A DNA stretch of 12,935 nucleotides, taken from assembly GCA_902477365.1 (NCBI GenBank), contig CABSGW010000053.1, positions 1-12,935 of the forward strand, given 5' to 3'. Under the pieces are notes generated by a model. The model saw only the letters and a list, made by a program, of their open reading frames with translations. It made no database searches and was not told where the DNA came from. Both the position numbers and the translations under genes were made by a program. Below are positions 1 to 8,000 of the stretch, piece by piece; positions within the stretch are counted from its first letter, which is position 1, and every line of letters begins with the position of its first letter. Source of the stretch: an uncultured Prevotellaceae bacterium (GTDB taxonomy: Bacteria > Bacteroidota > Bacteroidia > Bacteroidales > Bacteroidaceae).

Positions 1-142
1 ATGGGCGGACCGGTTGCCGTTAATGCGTTTTGTGTTTGATACGGAATAGCAGAAACGGTTTGGGGTGGACGGGAATTCCAGTTTTCTTTTGTGTGTAATT
101 GGGACATAAAGGTATCATGCAACGAGCTGCCGATCTCTTTTG

Positions 143-184
143 AACGGACTGCCCAGTTCGTTGAAACGGATTGGGCAGTCCGTT
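143..184. repeat. Perfect 13-bp inverted repeat (hairpin A)
   Basis: AACGGACTGCCCA at 143-155 is the exact reverse complement of TGGGCAGTCCGTT at 172-184, with 16 bases between. The loop holds a further CGTT/AACG pairing, so the whole 42 bases can fold into one long imperfect hairpin. No T-run follows on either strand, so it is not a canonical intrinsic terminator. Its arm shares GAACGGAC (142-149) with the terminator arm downstream of the AsmA-like gene (1058-1065). Confidence 0.75.
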
Positions 185-240
185 ACGGTGTATTCTTGAT
201 GTCAGGAAAGAGACGCTGATACCGCAGATACCCAATAAAT

Positions 241-282
241 AACGTGAATTCCAAGACTTGCTTATGTCTTAGCATTCACGTT
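241..282 (-). terminator. Possible terminator hairpin B, downstream of the acetyltransferase gene
   Basis: AACGTGAAT at 241-249 pairs with ATTCACGTT at 274-282. Inside it, AAGAC at 253-257 pairs with GTCTT at 266-270, separated from the outer stem by a 3x3 internal loop. Read on the minus strand, the stem is followed by a T-rich ATTTATT, which would suit a terminator for the gene ending at 407. The distance from that stop codon (about 125 bases) is long and the tract is interrupted by A, so this is only a candidate. It could equally be a structured element of unknown role. Confidence 0.4.
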
Positions 283-366
283 AAACCCAAAGCGAAGCCT
301 AATGACCGATTGGAGTTAAAAAATGGTTTTGGGGTTGAAACAAAGAACCGTACCCACGTAAACACG

Positions 367-387
367 TATCACTAAATGTGAGTGATA
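367..387. repeat. 7-bp inverted repeat (hairpin C) just after the acetyltransferase stop
   Basis: TATCACT at 367-373 and AGTGATA at 381-387 are exact reverse complements with a 7-base spacer. The hairpin lies about 20 bases downstream of the acetyltransferase stop codon on the minus strand. It has no following T-run, so it may protect an mRNA 3' end, be an operator-like dyad, or be chance. Confidence 0.4.
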
Positions 388-406
388 ATCGATGGATATG
401 GCAGAA

Positions 407-961
407 TCAATTTATGTTGGCATCATTCATCCATTCTTTTTTAAGCTTCGCATAAATTACATCATCCACCCAATTCCCCCGCAAATAATAGCTTTCTTTT
501 AAGTGAGCTTCTTTTCTGAAGCCCAATCGTTCTATTAATCGGACAGATGGTGTATTTTCCGGATCGACTGAAGCTAGAATCCGATGTTTATCCAATATTC
601 CGAAAAGATAATCCACCATTGCCGTCAATGCTTCTGTAGCATAACCTTTCTTCTGATAAACTGTATGCAGTGTACATCCGATTTCAGCCTGCATATTGTT
701 GTGATTGGTAAAACGGATTCCCATATCCCCAATCAATCTGTTTTCATCTACAAGAATAATGGCAAACTGAAAACAGCTGTCGGGAACAGCTATCGTCCTC
801 GGCATATTACGGATATAATCGGACACTTCTTCGACCGAATCGGGTAACCATCCCTGATACTTATTTGCAGCAAAGTCAGAACGATAAGAGAAGATGGCTT
901 CCGCATCATCCGGTTCAGCAAGCCGTATGATTAACCTTTCGGTTTGAATGATATATTTCAT
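407..961 (-). CDS. GNAT family N-acetyltransferase, RimJ/RimL type
   Basis: The predicted protein has 184 residues and is probably cytoplasmic. It would transfer an acetyl group from acetyl-CoA to an amine; the substrate cannot be told from sequence. The N-terminus carries the TERLIIR motif (7-13) typical of the RimJ/RimL-like subgroup (Acetyltransf_3). The acetyl-CoA pyrophosphate-binding loop is QKKGYAT at 103-109, fitting the family Q/R-x-x-G-x-A/G pattern. The C-terminal part shows the usual DPENTPSVRLIERLGF block (133-148), and the DDVIYAKLKKEW ending is also typical. Length is normal for the family. The start at 961 puts the TERL motif close to the N-terminus, as expected. It stands alone: 155 bp separate it from the AsmA-like gene upstream, with that gene's terminator in between. 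Family assignment is firm; no specific function is claimed. Confidence 0.9.
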   Translation of the reverse strand: MKYIIQTERLIIRLAEPDDAEAIFSYRSDFAANKYQGWLPDSVEEVSDYIRNMPRTIAVPDSCFQFAIILVDENRLIGDMGIRFTNHNNMQAEIGCTLHTVYQKKGYATEALTAMVDYLFGILDKHRILASVDPENTPSVRLIERLGFRKEAHLKESYYLRGNWVDDVIYAKLKKEWMNDANIN

Positions 962-1054
962 ATTGCAGTCTATAAAGATTCAAAATCAGTAAAAATTCAT
1001 CATTGACTTCATGATTGCTTCTATATAGTCAATGCGTAATCAACCCATAACGTA

Positions 1055-1095
1055 AAAGAACGGACAGACTTTTCGTAAAGTACTGCCCGTTCTTT
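1055..1095 (-). terminator. Intrinsic terminator of the AsmA-like gene
   Basis: AAAGAACGG at 1055-1063 pairs with CCGTTCTTT at 1087-1095. After an A/C mismatch the stem continues with CAG (1065-1067) against CTG (1083-1085). Read on the minus strand, the right-hand arm ends in TTCTTTT, giving a short U-tract. It begins about 20 bases after the stop codon of the AsmA-like gene, the usual place for a rho-independent terminator. Confidence 0.75.
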
Positions 1096-1116
1096 ATCTA
1101 TTGTCAGGATAAATAC

Positions 1117-3600
1117 TTACTTCTTCTTTTTAAACAGATTGAGCGCTTTATCGAGCACATTTCCCTTTTTGGTAGAATCTGTCGCATTCTTGATCAGATT
1201 GGTTCCTAAATCGCGAATGGTCTGTTCTGCTACATTTTTAACCAGGCTCTCCAAATCAACACTGACTTTCGGCGAAGTAAATGTTCCCCCGATATTCATG
1301 TCTACCGTACCCAGTTTAGACGCAACATTGCCTGTTGGCATTGTGATTTTACCTTTATAGTCAACAGTCTGATCCAAGCCGGTGGAACCGGACAGATTCA
1401 TGGCGTACTCTCCCAACTTCAGATCGAACGGCTTCGTCTTTACCCGGCCTTCTGCTATTTCAAATTCAATCTGAAGATCCTTGACTTTAATGTCTTTTAA
1501 AGAGGGTTTCTTCACGATATCAGCCAATTGGTCGATGAACTTGACTCCACTCAAACTCAAGTCTTTTGTAGACAACGCCCCACTCCCTTGTACGGAAGCC
1601 AATACCGGGCTCATTTGTTCATCCAACGGCGTATTTACCTTGATGTTTCCGGAGAAAGCACCGTTCAACCCTGAGAAAATTGGAGCCAGTTGCTGTACCA
1701 TATCCAGTTCCTTATACGCTTGGGCAAAACTGATATCCTTCAGGGAAAAACCAGCATTCAACTTCGGCTGAGCCTTCTGTGGCGCCTCGTATACTCCGTT
1801 TACCGTCACGCTACCTCCCATTGTCTGGAGGGAGAGGTTACGCATATCCATCTTTCCATCTTTTACAACCAACACACCATTGATGTTTTCCAACTTCATT
1901 TTGTTGAACAATACCTCCTTCATTGTTGCCTGCATGTGGAAGTCGATATTCTCGGGTACACGAATCACCCCAGTCGTTGTATCGGCCGCAGCTGTTGTGG
2001 CCTGCGTTGCAACGGTATCGGGAGTCATAAAATCATTCAGGTTAAATTTGTTACTGCTGACATTCAACGTTCCCTTGAGCGTAGAACCCTTCAATACATA
2101 ACCCAGATAATTTTCGAAACGGCTGTCCAGCGTCAAATCGTTCTTCCCAATCTGAACAGTAGTCTCACTGAGCTGCAAGTAACGCGGTGCAAAACTGAAC
2201 GTTGAACGTTTCACATCAACTGACGGCATATCCTTCAGAACCAATTTCATATCATTCAACCGGATTGTTCCGTCTGCCTTAACCTTTTCATACTGCTCCT
2301 TTTCGATATAAGAGAGTTTTCCTTGCACTCCCATGTCTGCATGGATAAGTCCGTTTAGCTGCATATCTTCTAACGGGTACACCTCCTTGATCTTGGCTAA
2401 ATCCAGTTTTCCTTGGGCCGTTACCTGAAAATCAGGATCGCTGACCGGTGTTTTGACCGCCGCTTTCACACTAAACGGATTACCAGCCATCACAAAATTA
2501 AACGGACTGACCGTTACCGTTGTAGAGTCAATATTCCCTCCCGGATTTCTCACGGTTGCAGCGATATTGATCCGGTCAATGCCCGCCGGCAGTGACGGAT
2601 AACGCAACATGGCATTCTTCACATCCAATACCGCTTCGAACCGTGGCACGATGCTATCGCCCTGTAACCGCCCCTTCGCAAAAGCGGTAAGCAGTACTTT
2701 GCCATCGGTTTTCAAGGTCTTGAAGTCCTTTGCATAGATTGCAGGAATCAGAGAAAGCAATTCCTTAAAGCCTACCTCGTTGGTATTTAATTTCACATCC
2801 ATGTCCATACCGGCCTCATTCAGCGCCACCCAACCATCAACGCTCGCCTGAATGGCATTCAGCCGCAGGGAATTATCGCGTAGTGTATATTTGTTGTTGA
2901 CAAAATCCGCGTCAACAGACACGTCCGCTTCCAACTCCACCCCGTTCAGGAAAGGTACACCTCCCATGCGGTAAACCAATGAAGGAGTCTTCATTTCCAA
3001 ATCCACCGTGGTATGCTCACTACCAAAGTCACCCGAACAAGCGGCATTGAAACTGTTGACTTCCGCATATAGGTTAGCCTGCCGGTCATCGTAAATCACA
3101 GAAAGATTATTCACGGTCAGCCGTTTTAACTTGATCCGTATAGGCGTACTTTCCGATGCGTTATCGGCAAGCGAATCGGTGTTTTCCGAGGGCTTCATCA
3201 CATCCCAGTTAGGGCGACCGTCCTCCAAAACAATTGCATGCAAACGGGTGTTTTCAAGCATAATCTTTGAAATATCGTATCCGCTATTTCCAAACAGCGA
3301 AAAAAGATTGATTGTAGCGGTAAGTTCTCCCGCCTGAACTAATGTGTCTTTCTCAAAATCGCCCGTACCCTTCAACCAAAAATCTTTCAACGTAACCGAA
3401 GCCTGTGGAAAATTACGCAACAAACTAAGATCCAACGCACGAAAGTCAAACTGTGCGTTCAACATATTATTTCCTTCTTCTTTCACTATTTTTTCTATCT
3501 TTCCCTGAAAAGCGAAAGGAAGAACCAAAAGCAACAACAAGATCACCCCAAGTGCAATACCTGCAATTTTCATTGTTTTCTTCATAATCTCTCTATCCAT
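1117..3600 (-). CDS. AsmA-like envelope biogenesis protein
   Basis: A protein of 827 residues with a single N-terminal membrane anchor (about residues 10-30) followed by a long, presumably periplasmic, beta-rich part. The N-terminal block has the AsmA-family arrangement: anchor, a region near LSLLRNFPQASVTLKDF (about 58-75), then VNLFSLFGNSGYDISK-like sequence (INLFSLFGNSGYDISK here). The C-terminal AsmA_2-like part ends with repeated short strands such as NIGGTFTSPKVSVDL. AsmA-clan proteins (AsmA, TamB, YhdP) are known or thought to support outer-membrane lipid or protein assembly; the exact role here is not known. A Thr/Ala-rich linker lies near the middle, and the tail is lysine-rich (LFKKKK). 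The first ATG at 3600 is used here; a second ATG five codons later (3585) follows GAGAG and is an equally good start. The gene is monocistronic, with a -7 element upstream and a terminator downstream. Confidence 0.88.
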   Translation of the reverse strand: MDREIMKKTMKIAGIALGVILLLLLVLPFAFQGKIEKIVKEEGNNMLNAQFDFRALDLSLLRNFPQASVTLKDFWLKGTGDFEKDTLVQAGELTATINLFSLFGNSGYDISKIMLENTRLHAIVLEDGRPNWDVMKPSENTDSLADNASESTPIRIKLKRLTVNNLSVIYDDRQANLYAEVNSFNAACSGDFGSEHTTVDLEMKTPSLVYRMGGVPFLNGVELEADVSVDADFVNNKYTLRDNSLRLNAIQASVDGWVALNEAGMDMDVKLNTNEVGFKELLSLIPAIYAKDFKTLKTDGKVLLTAFAKGRLQGDSIVPRFEAVLDVKNAMLRYPSLPAGIDRINIAATVRNPGGNIDSTTVTVSPFNFVMAGNPFSVKAAVKTPVSDPDFQVTAQGKLDLAKIKEVYPLEDMQLNGLIHADMGVQGKLSYIEKEQYEKVKADGTIRLNDMKLVLKDMPSVDVKRSTFSFAPRYLQLSETTVQIGKNDLTLDSRFENYLGYVLKGSTLKGTLNVSSNKFNLNDFMTPDTVATQATTAAADTTTGVIRVPENIDFHMQATMKEVLFNKMKLENINGVLVVKDGKMDMRNLSLQTMGGSVTVNGVYEAPQKAQPKLNAGFSLKDISFAQAYKELDMVQQLAPIFSGLNGAFSGNIKVNTPLDEQMSPVLASVQGSGALSTKDLSLSGVKFIDQLADIVKKPSLKDIKVKDLQIEFEIAEGRVKTKPFDLKLGEYAMNLSGSTGLDQTVDYKGKITMPTGNVASKLGTVDMNIGGTFTSPKVSVDLESLVKNVAEQTIRDLGTNLIKNATDSTKKGNVLDKALNLFKKKK

Positions 3601-3645
3601 TAATTAAACGAAATGCGAATAACTTATAAGCTTACTCATCGGATA

Positions 3646-3653
3646 CAAAAGTA
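3646..3653 (-). promoter_or_regulatory. Bacteroidota -7 element upstream of the AsmA-like gene
   Basis: The minus strand reads TACTTTTG, a full match to the Bacteroides TAnnTTTG -7 consensus, about 45 bases upstream of the ATG at 3600. No clear -33 TTTG was found, which is common because that box is weak in this phylum. The site lies in the 119-bp gap between the AsmA-like gene and the end of the antiporter/sensor cluster, so it would give the AsmA-like gene its own transcript. Confidence 0.55.
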
Positions 3654-3719
3654 ACACCAAAAAACAGAGGAACATAACGTTGGGCGTACTTTCTTCACTA
3701 TTTTACCTGAAAACAACAT

Positions 3720-4316
3720 TCACAAAAAGAACACAAAGGACACCAACTCGCCTATATAGACCACTAATACATAATAGAGCAAAAGCCAGCTATACCGCTT
3801 TATACCAAAAACCAGCGATTCTACCAGATCGGCCCCAGTCTGTACCTTTCCGCTGAAATATCCGTAGGCCAAAGCCGAAAAGGTCCATCCCCAGTAAACA
3901 ATAGGTATTGCAGCCGCACTGAAAGAAGAAGGATACCACGTACCTTCTACATTCAGCAGAACGGAATTTGGCCAACAGACAAGCAAAACAACAGCAAGCG
4001 TGTAGACACATCCTACCCCACAAGCCAACCGAAAAGCCATACGCTGCGTGGACGAATGACGCTGTTGACGCAAAAAGCCATTCAGGAATCCGGTATAAAG
4101 CCCCACTCCCCATCCGGACAGAAGCAAAAACAGCCAAACAGCTTGCGGCCGACACAAACCGGACATGGAATGGACAAAAAACCAGCGTATGCCTGACGGA
4201 CTAATGACACTACGCACATTAGCCCCCCAAGCATCGGCCATCCACGAGTAAAAGACCAACACAAGCCAGACGACCAACAAGCCGAACAAACCACGCAACC
4301 GCCAATCAGCTTTCAT
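3720..4316 (-). CDS. Short AbgT-like membrane protein lacking the transporter core
   Basis: A 198-residue protein with about five hydrophobic helices (near 8-24, 56-76, 93-115, 132-152, 176-196). Compared from memory with E. coli AbgT (p-aminobenzoyl-glutamate transporter, about 510 residues), residues 33-82 (SGIRWFF and after) follow the early AbgT segment. Residues 91-197, including WYPSSF, SALAYG and GADL, follow a later AbgT segment containing MPSPF, SLAYG and QADL. Well over 100 residues between these blocks, and everything after the second block, are absent. The parts expected to hold the substrate hairpins are therefore missing, and transport seems unlikely. There is no frameshift or internal stop. 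The ATG at 4316 overlaps the response regulator by 11 bp (its TGA lies at 4306-4308), which argues for translational coupling; an in-frame ATG at 4382 lies deep in the regulator gene and is less likely. The AbgT relation is an unverified recalled alignment; the membrane character is certain. Confidence 0.75.
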   Translation of the reverse strand: MKADWRLRGLFGLLVVWLVLVFYSWMADAWGANVRSVISPSGIRWFFVHSMSGLCRPQAVWLFLLLSGWGVGLYTGFLNGFLRQQRHSSTQRMAFRLACGVGCVYTLAVVLLVCWPNSVLLNVEGTWYPSSFSAAAIPIVYWGWTFSALAYGYFSGKVQTGADLVESLVFGIKRYSWLLLYYVLVVYIGELVSFVFFL

Positions 4317-5034
4317 CGGGGACCAGATTTTCAATATCCAAAATCCGCAATTCCAACGCACGTACCACCAGACGAGTTGCATTCACACCGTTTCGCTCGT
4401 GTTCGGCAAACAGTTTTCCAATCAGCTCATTCTGGCGCTTTTCCAGGCTCTTGATACCAAACGGCATACCGCGTAAATTGGTGATCATCTCCTTGGTATA
4501 ACCTAAAGCCAAATGACGCAATAACCGTTCGTCATACTCGTCGATATCGTAATTGAAAAAAGCCTCGTTCTTATTATAGTCGGCACAGACTGCTTTGACG
4601 AAATAGTGCACGATCTTATCCAATACCGGTTGATTGAACACATTGCGACGTCCCTGTACAACCTGTATCACATCGGTGCGGGTCAACAGTTCACCACACT
4701 TCAACACAATACCATCCGCACCGGCCTCCAGCGCATCGACCCAAAGTTTCTCATTCAAAATCTCACCGGTAAAGATCAATATCCGGATTTCCGGATACTG
4801 TTGTCTAACCTTACGGCACAACGACACTCCTGCTGTTGTAGATCCCTCCAAGCCCAAATCAAGCAAGAGCAAACGAGGCGTTTCGGCTGCCAACAACGGC
4901 CATAGTTCCTCCTCGCAAGAGGCTGTGCCGATAATTTGCGCTTCGGGGATCTCGGTTCGAAAGATCTCCTCTGTTCCTTTCAATTCCAAACGGGCATCTT
5001 CTACAATAATCACTTTAAACTGTTCCATTTTCAT
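4306..5034 (-). CDS. Response regulator, receiver plus LuxR/NarL-like helix-turn-helix
   Basis: A 242-residue cytoplasmic protein. The receiver domain covers about 5-125, with acidic pocket Glu12-Asp13, phospho-acceptor Asp59 (in LLLLDLGLEG), the switch Thr89 (in IFTGE) and conserved Lys112 (in VLKCG), so it should be able to accept phosphate. After a linker, residues 168-232 look like a divergent NarL/LuxR-type DNA-binding domain: LLRHLALGYTKEMI as the first helices, a SLEKRQNELIGKLF recognition-helix region and an ATRLVVRALELRIL closing helix. The usual TPRE start of that domain is absent. Its partner is presumably the sensor encoded just upstream, whose last codons it overlaps by 20 bp (ATG at 5034; the ATG at 5028 is also possible). 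A longer frame back to 5121 would lie fully inside the sensor gene and is rejected. The targets are unknown; autoregulation of the cluster is plausible but not shown. Confidence 0.88.
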   Translation of the reverse strand: MKMEQFKVIIVEDARLELKGTEEIFRTEIPEAQIIGTASCEEELWPLLAAETPRLLLLDLGLEGSTTAGVSLCRKVRQQYPEIRILIFTGEILNEKLWVDALEAGADGIVLKCGELLTRTDVIQVVQGRRNVFNQPVLDKIVHYFVKAVCADYNKNEAFFNYDIDEYDERLLRHLALGYTKEMITNLRGMPFGIKSLEKRQNELIGKLFAEHERNGVNATRLVVRALELRILDIENLVPDES

Positions 5035-8000
5035 CAACTTTAGGTAACGTAAACCATATCTGAACTCCCTCTCTCGTTTTCTCCATATCAATGCGACATC
5101 CGGGACACGACATACCCGCATCGTGGTCGCGTATCACCTGACTGCAAAGCAAAAATTCGACAGCCTCTTTATCCGGCACATACACCAACGCATCCGGAAG
5201 AGCCTGCCCCTCGATGCTGAATTTCACAAAAGCACCTTCCGGCGCCGCCTCTATACGTATAGCTTGCCAAACTTGGTGTTGGCTGTTTATCAAACGAAGC
5301 GCATTCTCCGCCAAATACATCCAAAGAACCTCATCGGCACGGACCTGAAGTTCCCGGCACGAGGCAAGTTCGCAAACCAACGACATCGAAGTCCCACTCA
5401 GGCTATGTCGCACCTTCCACAAATGGTTTAAAGTACGGAATAACCGTTCGACCGGTACAGCTGCAAACGACACAGCGCAAGAGGCCTGTATGCGATCGGC
5501 CTGCTGCAAAAAAGCTTGAAGCAACTCCTGATAATAAGCTACAACCTCCTCCATATCGAACAATTGTTTTTGTTCCGGGTTCATGCGCTGCATCATGGTG
5601 GTAAGGCGGCTTGGATAATACATAGTTTCGTGCTTAATGGACGAAAGGATGTTATCGACAATCTGATTTTGCACATGGAGCAAGCTTACTTCGTATTCCA
5701 AACGGCTCATCTCATCGTGTATGAATGTAATCTCGGAGGCCAGTACACGACCTTCGATAATTTCAAGAAACAAAATTTTTGACAATAGCGGCACATAGTA
5801 ACGCGCCAATAAATCAATATCTTCCGAATCTGCCTGCATATGTTCAAAATTCAAGACAAACGCACCTTTATACTTATCGAAAAGCAGAGACTGCAACGGG
5901 AAACAATAAACGGTATTCTCCTCGGAAACAACCTGCTTCCCCGAAGCAAGGCAACGTTCGACACAGCTCTCATTGATAGCAGAAAGCGGAATCCCAAATG
6001 CCTGACTGTACACCACCTTATCCTCTGTGGCAAATACAAACCGTGCGCCTTTGACACCATACGACTCATGCAATAACGAGAAAACCGACTCAAGCAATGA
6101 CACTCCCCTACATCCGGCAAACAACCCCATGACAAGCTCCTGTATTTGCCTGCGTTTCATCTCTTTCAACCAATACATGCGGATGTAGACCATGCAACAC
6201 AGCAAACAGATAATGCCGATTGCCAACAACAAAAGTCCCAACACCAACGACATGTTATCGGAAACAAACTTTATATTCCGGTTCTCACGTTCCAACGCTT
6301 TATTCTGCGTTGTCAGCCGGTATAATTGTGTATAAATACCGTTATTATAGGTATAGCAGTTCCATTGGTTCAGTGCCAAAGCGGCAATAGCACTCTCATT
6401 ACGCACATCGAGTAACAAACGGTAATTGGGAAACAACCCTTTTTCATACAAAATCAAATCGGCCGGTTTCTTATATACCTGCAAACTGTCATAAGTCATC
6501 AAGCGAAATGAATAGGGTAAGCTAAAGCGTGCATACACCTTGTTGAGGCAAGCATAAACCGAATCGGCATAACACAATGTATTTTGATAGTGCGCGGAAA
6601 TATTACTGAAATAAGCCGAATCGGCATACTGTGAGGCGCGCTGAACAACCGAGTCATTATACATCCAACTATTGACATTCGCAGCATGTGCACAGAGGTT
6701 CTCCCCTATCCACAAAGAGAAACCGATCATTATCAGCATACTGCGTAAAACACGCGGTAACTTGAAACTGAAACGCGCACCTTTTCCTTTTTGACTGTAA
6801 ACATTGAGTTCGCACGAAGCAAAAAGGGCACTGCTTTTACGGTACTTTTCAAGAATGGACAAACAATTGGACAAGCCATAACCACCCTGAGAGAAATCTG
6901 TTTTTTTCCGAGACAAGAGCCGTTTCTGCTCTTCTTCGCTCAACCCCTTTCCTTCGTCCTGCACCACGATCTCGACCAAACTGCCACACTCTTGGGCATA
7001 GACACACACGCGCTGTCCCCGCGAGGACGCTTTCCGAGCATTATCAGTCAAGGTGGTTAACATAAACAATGTCAATGCCTTGTCCGCTCTGACCAAAAGT
7101 TGGGTGTCAGTAATCTCCAATTGAATATCATTCCATGCATAAGAAAAAGCCGTTTTACGCAAAACATCAAAGAGATCATTCAACGCAACAATTTCCAATT
7201 TCAACGCAAAGCGTCCCCGTTGCAACTGAATCCAATCGGTCAGAAAAAGATTTTGACGAACCACATGATCCAATAATTCCTGTACATAGGCAGACCTTTC
7301 TTGCCAGTCGCCTACGGCACGGGCTTTTGACAAGTCATACTGAACACGGCTGAGGTAAGGCAATAAAGCCGATACATAACGTAACTTAGCCCGACATGAA
7401 ACCCCATTGATTTTTTCTTCTTCCCACTTAGCTACAAGCAACTGCCGCCTTTCTTGTGTATCGGAATAAGCCTCAGTCCATGATTCCTTGTCCTTTTGAA
7501 CCTGCATAAGCCACTTTCGTACTGACATATACAAAGAAGAAATGCCCTTGTCCCCGTCAGAATAGTCGTTTCCCTGACTAATAACCTCATTGACGCTCTG
7601 TATTTCAAGAGCAAACCCTGTCTGTCGTTTTTGGTTTTTCTGTCGTGAAAAACGGTATAGGTAAAAAAGTCCGGCACTACACATAACCAACAAAATCACC
7701 AACATCCAAAACAAGAACTGCTGTCTCATATAATCAGCCTGTAATCGTTCACTACGACTCTCTATAGCCCGATCCAAACGCGTATTTTCCAAAATATCCA
7801 GATAAACATTCCGGCAACTGTCTGATTCTTGCTTCATAGACAAGGCGGAATAGACGATTGACTGCAACTCACAAATACGGGCCACCAAACCCGGATTCCG
7901 ATATTGGCTCAATACCCCTGAGGCCTGATCCAATAAACTCAACGACAATGAATAATCTTTTTCATAAACAGCAGCCATAGCCTTGACACGGCAGGCCATA

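Larger units (their letters stand above)
1..406. other. Non-coding region with three palindromes
   Basis: No convincing gene is visible in this stretch. Short plus-strand open frames that enter from the left edge stop at about 37-39 and 47-49, so the first 50 bases could be the tail of a plus-strand gene, but nothing recognisable is left. The rest holds three inverted repeats (143-184, 241-282, 367-387). It also holds a 13-base direct repeat with one mismatch, GAAACGGTTTGGG at 52-64 and GAAACGGATTGGG at 163-175. No TAnnTTTG promoter element was found on either strand. The region lies downstream of the acetyltransferase gene on the minus strand, so part of it may be a 3' end or terminator zone. 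Confidence 0.6.

Noticed and set aside
20..235. 71-residue open frame on the minus strand
   Set aside because: It runs straight through the palindrome at 143-184, has no recognisable motif, and its composition (Pro/Arg/Lys/Thr rich) looks like translated non-coding DNA.
981..988. CAAAATCA as minus-strand promoter for the acetyltransferase gene
   Set aside because: One mismatch in the key TA pair (TGATTTTG) and a very short distance to the ATG at 961; could be chance in A/T-rich DNA.
1690..2205. 171-residue plus-strand open frame inside the AsmA-like gene
   Set aside because: It lies antisense to a clearly real gene of 827 codons and has no domain signature; it is a frame shadow.
1117..3600. 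AsmA-like gene as the tamB partner of the tamL-like gene
   Set aside because: TamB is usually much longer and next to tamL; this gene is about 8.6 kb away, about 830 residues, and resembles AsmA more than TamB. The real tamB may lie beyond 12935.
3790..4155. Second minus-strand frame overlapping the AbgT-like gene, suggesting a frameshift
   Set aside because: The 198-codon frame is uninterrupted and hydrophobic helices are regular through the whole length; the overlapping frame has no AbgT-like blocks.
4306..5121. Longer start for the response regulator at 5121
   Set aside because: The extra 29 residues lie wholly inside the sensor gene, are arginine-rich, and precede the normal receiver start; the ATG at 5034 or 5028 fits the family.
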